The notes under the pieces were generated by a model. That model ran no database searches. It saw only the letters and a list, made by a program, of their open reading frames with translations, and was not told the origin of the DNA. Shown piece by piece: positions 43,103 to 47,255 of a stretch of DNA of 47,255 bases. Each line of letters opens with the position of its first letter. Within the stretch, counting starts at the first letter, position 1. Origin of the DNA: Lachnospiraceae bacterium (GTDB taxonomy: Bacteria; Bacillota; Clostridia; Lachnospirales; Lachnospiraceae); contig JAFZQN010000067.1 in NCBI GenBank assembly GCA_017620375.1, positions 1-47,255 of the forward strand, written 5' to 3'. The position numbers and the translations under genes were made by a program.

Positions 43103-44899
43103 ATGAAAGTAATACTTGACATATTATCTGAGAAATTCGCTACTGCTTTTGAAAAAGCCGGATACAGCGCAGAATACGGAAGGTGCGTGGTATCCAATCG
43201 TCCCGACCTTTGCGAATTTCAGTGTAACGGTGCCATGGCATGCGCTAAAGCATATAAGAAGGCACCCATAATGATCGCTAACGAAGTGGTAGCCCAGCTG
43301 CCCGATGACGGTACATTTACCAAGGTGGAAGCTGTAGCACCCGGATTCATTAATATAATCATAGCGGATAAGATGCTTAACGATTACCTTAATGAGATGG
43401 CTGTATCAGAGAAGAACGGATTTGAGCCCAAGAGCATCGGTAAGACAGCCGTTATCGATTACGGCGGAGCCAATGTAGCTAAGCCTCTGCATGTAGGACA
43501 TCTGCGTCCTGCCATAATAGGTGAGAGCGTAAAGAGATTGCTGGCTTATGACGGATATCAGACCATAGGTGATGCACATCTCGGTGACTGGGGTACACCC
43601 ATCGGACTTATCTTTACCGAGATGCAGGTAAGAACCCCCGATCTTGTATTCTTTGATGAAAACTATACCGGTGAATATCCCGCTGAATGTCCTGTTACAT
43701 TAAAAGAGCTTGAGGAGATATATCCTTTTGCAAGTGCTAAGTCCAAGGAAGATGAAGAGTACAGGGCAAAAGCAAGACAGGCAGTATTTGAGCTTCAGCA
43801 GGGAAGACGCGGATATCGCGCTCTTTGGGAAAGGATAATGGATATCTCAAAGGCCGACCTTAAAAAAAACTACAGCTCTCTGAATGTATTCTTTGAGCTT
43901 TGGTACGGTGAGAGTGATTCCGATCCTTATATCATGCCCATGATCGAGGATATGAAAAAGCAGGGAATAGCTAAGATCAGTGAGGGTGCGCTGGTAGTTG
44001 ATGTTAAGGAAGAGTCCGATAACAAGGAAATGCCTCCCTGCATGCTCTTAAAATCAGACGGTGCGGTAGGTTATGATTCTACGGACCTTGCGACCATAGT
44101 TCAGCGTATGAAGGATTTTGCTCCCCAGAAGATCATATACGTAGTAGATAAGAGACAGGGTCTTCATTTTGAGCAGGTTTTCCGTGCTGTAAGAAAGGCA
44201 GGTATCGTAGGTGAAGATACAGACCTTATCTTCTTAGGTAACGGTACTATGAACGGTAAGGACGGTAAGCCTTTTAAGACACGTGACGGCGGAGTTCTCC
44301 GTCTTGAAGCATTGGTAAAAGATGTAAGAGATCATGTTGCTGAAAAGATGGCTGACAGGGACCTTTCGGCAGAAGAGAAAGATGAGATAGCAAGGAAAGT
44401 AGGCCTTGCAGCACTTAAGTACGGCGATCTTTCGAATGCTGCGACTAAGGACTATATATTCGATCTTGAGAAGTTCACATCCTTTGAAGGAAATACAGGT
44501 CCTTATATCCTTTATACCATGGTACGTATCAAGTCCATACTTGAGAAGTATTCGGCAGTAACCGGTATTGATACCGATGAAGTACTTAAAAAGGCAGCTA
44601 ACGGTGAGATAAAGCTTTCCGATACAGACGGAAATGATTCGGAGAAGAAGCTTAAGCTCCAGATCTCCCAGTTTGCTATAAATATTGCCCAGGCAGTGGC
44701 AGAGATAGCTCCTCACAAGGTATGTTCGTTCCTGTTTGATCTCAGTAACTGTTTTAACTCCTTCTATCATGAGAACAAGATAGTATCTGAGGAAAACGAA
44801 GATAAGCGTAACGGATTTATAGCACTTATATGCCTTACATTAAAGCTGCTTGAAAACGGTATTGAACTTTTGGGTATTGAAGCTCCTGAAAAAATGTAA
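43103..44899 (+). CDS. argS: Arginyl-tRNA synthetase
   Basis: A 598-residue class I synthetase charging tRNA-Arg. The N-terminal ArgS domain (to about 105) precedes the HIGH-type motif HVGHLRP near 131-137 after GGANVAKPLHVG. LGNGTMNGKDGKPFKTRDGG near 377-396 stands at the place of KMSKS; ArgS often lacks a canonical one. The C-terminal DALR anticodon-binding domain ends at IELLGIEAPEKM, the usual ArgS end. Length normal. AAAGGAAC serves the ATG. It is 17 bases downstream of mgtE and may be co-transcribed. Confidence 0.97.
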   Translation: MKVILDILSEKFATAFEKAGYSAEYGRCVVSNRPDLCEFQCNGAMACAKAYKKAPIMIANEVVAQLPDDGTFTKVEAVAPGFINIIIADKMLNDYLNEMAVSEKNGFEPKSIGKTAVIDYGGANVAKPLHVGHLRPAIIGESVKRLLAYDGYQTIGDAHLGDWGTPIGLIFTEMQVRTPDLVFFDENYTGEYPAECPVTLKELEEIYPFASAKSKEDEEYRAKARQAVFELQQGRRGYRALWERIMDISKADLKKNYSSLNVFFELWYGESDSDPYIMPMIEDMKKQGIAKISEGALVVDVKEESDNKEMPPCMLLKSDGAVGYDSTDLATIVQRMKDFAPQKIIYVVDKRQGLHFEQVFRAVRKAGIVGEDTDLIFLGNGTMNGKDGKPFKTRDGGVLRLEALVKDVRDHVAEKMADRDLSAEEKDEIARKVGLAALKYGDLSNAATKDYIFDLEKFTSFEGNTGPYILYTMVRIKSILEKYSAVTGIDTDEVLKKAANGEIKLSDTDGNDSEKKLKLQISQFAINIAQAVAEIAPHKVCSFLFDLSNCFNSFYHENKIVSEENEDKRNGFIALICLTLKLLENGIELLGIEAPEKM

Positions 44900-44926
44900 C
44901 GAAAATGTGACGATATTCATTTATGA

Positions 44927-44955
44927 TTGACTTATTTCGTTTTCTTGTGTATAAT
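44927..44955 (+). promoter_or_regulatory. Sigma-A promoter for the SH3b protein gene
   Basis: TTGACT at 44927-44932, 17-base spacer, TATAAT at 44950-44955. Confidence 0.85.
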
Positions 44956-45046
44956 GTACGATGAATTAATTTGAATATCAGATAAATCGATTTTATGAGA
45001 TAGACTGTAACAATACAGTGTTTTTGTTTCAAGGAGAATAAGGAAA

Positions 45047-46105
45047 ATGCACAGAAGAAAGTTGGTAGTATTAAAGGGTATACTGCTTATGGCTGCGTTC
45101 TTGATATTTGCATTGGCTATCGCAAATACCGACGCACATGCAGATGAAAAGAAATATAAAGGCAAGGTACATGATGTAAAATCAGCACTCAATGTAAGAA
45201 AGGGTGCAGGAAAGAATTACGATCCCATCACCGATGCCTCAGGTAATATCCTTCAGTTAAAACCCGACGAGGAAGTAGTCATCATAGGACAGGCTACCGC
45301 ATCGGACGGTACTATATGGTACAATGTAGAGTTTGAACGTGACGGTAAGAAGTATAGTGACGGATATGCTTCCAGCAACTATATCGAAAAAGGAGCTGAG
45401 ATCACAGCACCTCCCACACCTACTCCTACAGCTACTCCCGAACCTACACCTACTTCTATAGCTGAAGTTGCTACAAAGGCACCTCTTCAGCCCACACCCG
45501 GTCTTACCGATTCGGATAAGACAGATAACGGCGAGCAGACAGGAGGTAATCCCAAGAAGGTTATACTTGGTGTTATCTTCGCAGTTATAGCTGTAGCGGT
45601 TATATTCTTCGGATTATTCATTGTACTCGGTCTTATCAAGCAGAACAAGAGAAAGAACCGTATACGTAATGCTCGCAAGGTTGACAGAATGAGAAATTCC
45701 GAGCAGGAGAACCAGGGCGGCAAGAGAAAGCCTGAGATAAGACGTTCGGAAGATGACGGCGCATATGTACGTGAAGTTAGACAGAGCGTATATTACACCA
45801 ATCCTGAGGATGACGATGAACTTTACGGCCTTGTATCTCAGGAGTCTGATGACAAGAGATCGCTCAGAGCTGCAGTTGACAGACTTCAGGAACATGACAT
45901 CATCAACCATAAGATCTATGGTGAGGGTGAAGTATATGACAACTCCGATGTTAAGCTGATGGAAGTTAGATTCGGAAATGACGTAAGATTCCTTAACAAG
46001 GATTCGATAGTTCAGAAGCGTTTGATCGAGATCATCGATGATGAGGATCAGGCTACTGCAAGGCGCAGGAATAGAAGGAACCGCAACAAAAGAAATGATT
46101 ATTAA
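45047..46105 (+). CDS. Membrane protein: extracellular SH3b domain, TM helix, cytoplasmic PcrA-tail-like domain
   Basis: A 352-residue protein. Signal peptide about 1-30; an SH3b domain (about 40-115: VHDVKSALNVRKGAGKNYD, GYASSNYIEKG) that usually binds peptidoglycan; a Thr/Pro linker (about 120-160); one TM helix (about 168-190); a basic juxtamembrane stretch (KQNKRKNRIRNARK); and a C-terminal domain near 285-330 (INHKIYGEGEVYDNSDVK, then EVRFGNDVRFL) resembling the Tudor-like tail of PcrA/UvrD helicases. Possibly connects the wall to a cytoplasmic partner. Function unknown. It has its own promoter and terminator. Confidence 0.65.
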   Translation: MHRRKLVVLKGILLMAAFLIFALAIANTDAHADEKKYKGKVHDVKSALNVRKGAGKNYDPITDASGNILQLKPDEEVVIIGQATASDGTIWYNVEFERDGKKYSDGYASSNYIEKGAEITAPPTPTPTATPEPTPTSIAEVATKAPLQPTPGLTDSDKTDNGEQTGGNPKKVILGVIFAVIAVAVIFFGLFIVLGLIKQNKRKNRIRNARKVDRMRNSEQENQGGKRKPEIRRSEDDGAYVREVRQSVYYTNPEDDDELYGLVSQESDDKRSLRAAVDRLQEHDIINHKIYGEGEVYDNSDVKLMEVRFGNDVRFLNKDSIVQKRLIEIIDDEDQATARRRNRRNRNKRNDY

Positions 46106-46113
46106 TTGAGCTA

Positions 46114-46157
46114 AAGGGGCTGTCGCTGGTTGAGCGGCGGCCCTTATTTTATTTTTT
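46114..46157 (+). terminator. Rho-independent terminator of the SH3b gene
   Basis: AAGGGGCTGTCGC (46114-46126) pairs with GCGGCGGCCCTT (46134-46145) with a bulged G and two G-T pairs, followed by TATTTTATTTTTTT. Its sequence resembles the GCGACAGCCCC at 46502-46512, so it may also form the outer arm of the hairpin region downstream. Confidence 0.8.
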
Positions 46158-46170
46158 TGGAGGTTATATT

Positions 46171-46308
46171 ATGGCTCTGTCCGGGCAGCATCCCGAACGA
46201 GATTTGGGATACTCCATTTTGCTTCGCAAAACGGAGCCGTGGCACCAGGACTCCGTCAGTCGCTTTGCGACTGCCACCTCGTGCCGTATCTCTTCAAACT
46301 TCCTCTAA
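46171..46308 (+). CDS. Doubtful 45-residue ORF inside the repeat element
   Basis: ATG at 46171 with a perfect GGAGG 7 bases upstream reads MALSGQHPERDLGYSILLRK and ends at 46308. It is embedded in the hairpins of the expanded element, so coding is doubtful; the reading frame may be a by-product of the repeat. Confidence 0.2.
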   Translation: MALSGQHPERDLGYSILLRKTEPWHQDSVSRFATATSCRISSNFL

Positions 46309-46472
46309 GAGCAGCCATGAAAACGCTACGCATCGCTCCGCGTTTTAGCTGCTCTAAGAGGTGATTTCGACTCGGCTAAAACCGCGGGTCCGTCGGACAA
46401 ATACAATTCTTTTGGAAACCTTTTGTCACGAGTCCATAATTTTATTTCTACAAGCGATATTAAGATATCGCC
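46173..46472 (-). repeat. Expanded hairpin element related to the 149-bp repeat
   Basis: In reverse orientation it begins with the same GCGATAT end (46454-46471, itself a palindrome with TAAG loop) and GGACTCGTGAC (46425-46435) and ends with the shared block complementary to GGCTCTGTCCGGGCAGCATC (46173-46192). Between them, about 220 bases replace the short tip of the 149-bp copies. These hold several hairpins: CTCC-TTTTGC/GCAAAA-GGAG (46212-46236), CAGTCGC/GCGACTG (46257-46273), and a long one at 46302-46361 (14-bp outer stem with one mismatch, then AAAACGC/GCGTTTT). Function unknown; could be a structured RNA or a mobile palindromic element. Confidence 0.7.
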
Positions 46473-46505
46473 ACACCCGAGCCGCCGCCGCTCATTGAGG
46501 TGCGA

Positions 46506-46654
46506 CAGCCCCTATATTAATATCGATAACTAGCGTAAAATAAGGGCTCGTGATGGGTGACTCCCGAGACGAATTGCCTGTGTGGCAATCTCGTCCGGGA
46601 TGTTACCCAGACAGAGCCCATTTTTATTATATTGCGATATTAAGATAGGGGCTG
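46506..46654. repeat. 149-bp terminal-inverted-repeat hairpin element, copy 2
   Basis: Ends CAGCCCCTATATTAATATCG (46506-46525) and CGATATTAAGATAGGGGCTG (46635-46654); same length and internal order as the copy at 20847. Differences between the copies keep pairing: the second outer pair is G-C in copy 1 and A-T in copy 2, and CGGG/CCCG becomes TGGG/CCCA in an inner helix. It stops 3 bases from the argH stop codon, so it probably forms the 3' end of the argH transcript. Confidence 0.85.
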
Positions 46655-46657
46655 ACA

Positions 46658-47255
46658 TCAAGTGTTAGCATTAAGAACGTCTTCGCAATGCTGGAGCATT
46701 CTTTCCATTGCGTTGGGACCGGGGGCACCGATGGTGTTACGCTTCTCGACGCAGGTCTTGAGTGAGATTGCTTCGTAGATGTCCTGATCGAATGCGGGGG
46801 AGAATTGTTTGAATTCGTCAAGTGTAAGATCATCAAGTGCACATTTCTTATCGATACAGTAGAGAACGAGTCTTCCGATGATACCGTGTGCATCACGGAA
46901 AGGTATTCCGTGTACTACGAGATAATCTGCTGCATCAGTGGCATTTGTGAAGCCGTTCTTTGCACTCTGAGCCATTACTTCTTTATTAAAGGTGAGAGTG
47001 GATAACATACCTTCAAATAACGTAATGGAATCAGATACTGTATCGAGTGCATCGAAGAATGCTTCTTTATCTTCCTGTAAGTCCTTGTTATATGCCAAAG
47101 GTAATCCTTTAAGTGCGGTAAGCAGTGTGGTCAGGCTTCCGTACACACGACCGGTCTTGCCACGTACCAGCTCAGCTATATCGGGATTCTTTTTCTGGGG
47201 CATGATGCTGCTGCCGGTAGAGTATGCATCATCTATCTCAATAAAACGATACTCG
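46658..47255 (-). CDS. argH: Argininosuccinate lyase, C-terminal part (runs off the window)
   Basis: The visible 199 codons on the minus strand cover the C-terminal part of a ~460-residue enzyme that splits argininosuccinate into arginine and fumarate. The signature loop [12 protein letters not shown] (47182-47217) carries the catalytic Ser, followed by the helical core ([19 protein letters not shown]) and the C-terminal domain ([15 protein letters not shown], ending [13 protein letters not shown]). The frame is open to the window edge; the 5' end lies beyond 47255. An inverted-repeat element begins 3 bases after the stop. Confidence 0.96.
   Translation of the reverse strand, partial: EYRFIEIDDAYSTGSSIMPQKKNPDIAELVRGKTGRVYGSLTTLLTALKGLPLAYNKDLQEDKEAFFDALDTVSDSITLFEGMLSTLTFNKEVMAQSAKNGFTNATDAADYLVVHGIPFRDAHGIIGRLVLYCIDKKCALDDLTLDEFKQFSPAFDQDIYEAISLKTCVEKRNTIGAPGPNAMERMLQHCEDVLNANT

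Noticed and set aside
1-47255. tRNA, rRNA, CRISPR arrays, prophage or transposase genes
   Set aside because: None recognised on reading through both strands; small RNAs without known motifs could still be missed.

Overview
The window looks like chromosomal DNA from a low-to-mid GC Gram-positive anaerobe of the Lachnospiraceae, most likely a rumen or gut fibre degrader of the Butyrivibrio/Pseudobutyrivibrio type. This rests on protein flavour only: a GH11 xylanase with two CBM modules on Gly/Asn linkers, two GH43 enzymes and a GH2 enzyme, lipoproteins with Thr/Pro/Glu linkers, an ECF vitamin transporter, strong AGGAGG ribosome sites and sigma-A promoters. No rRNA, tRNA, CRISPR, prophage or insertion sequence was recognised.

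Layout. 1-8130: nitroreductase, a secreted HExxH/ricin-like lipoprotein, a Lys-rich XRE protein, an intracellular GH43, a zinc-ribbon membrane protein, a degenerate AAA+-like protein, an SRAP/YedK protein and an orphan AbiEii-like protein with altered active-site residues. 8131-9995: GH11-CBM-CBM xylanase. 10048-20827: oligopeptide-type ABC transporter operon (oppABCDF, with unusually large B and D proteins), then a degenerate membrane-anchored ApbE-like protein and adenine deaminase; a structured leader RNA precedes oppA. 20847-20995: a 149-bp terminal-inverted-repeat element. 21000-25270: secreted GH43, HU with a phased A-tract promoter region, and a two-gene minus-strand unit (unknown protein, GT2). 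25329-31696: NlpC/P60 protein with Ig-like repeats, AI-2E family transporter, GH2 enzyme and MTA/SAH deaminase.

31700-38807 is the most interesting part. A cobalamin riboswitch stands in front of a secreted DUF4430-like protein, a membrane protein joining a transcobalamin-like alpha/alpha domain to a DUF4430 (transcobalamin beta-domain-like) domain through a two-helix membrane hairpin, EcfT, a fused EcfA-EcfA ATPase, a metallo-beta-lactamase-fold hydrolase and an ECF S component. Together they read as a complete B12 capture-and-import system for a single-membrane cell.

38810-47255: CNNM/HlyC-type membrane protein (minus), a secreted protein with about nine DnaJ-like CxxCxG repeats, mgtE with a structured leader holding a candidate overlapping leader peptide, argS, an SH3b-TM protein, then 550 bp of nested hairpins (an expanded relative and a second 149-bp copy of the repeat at 20847), and the C-terminal part of argH (minus) running off the window.
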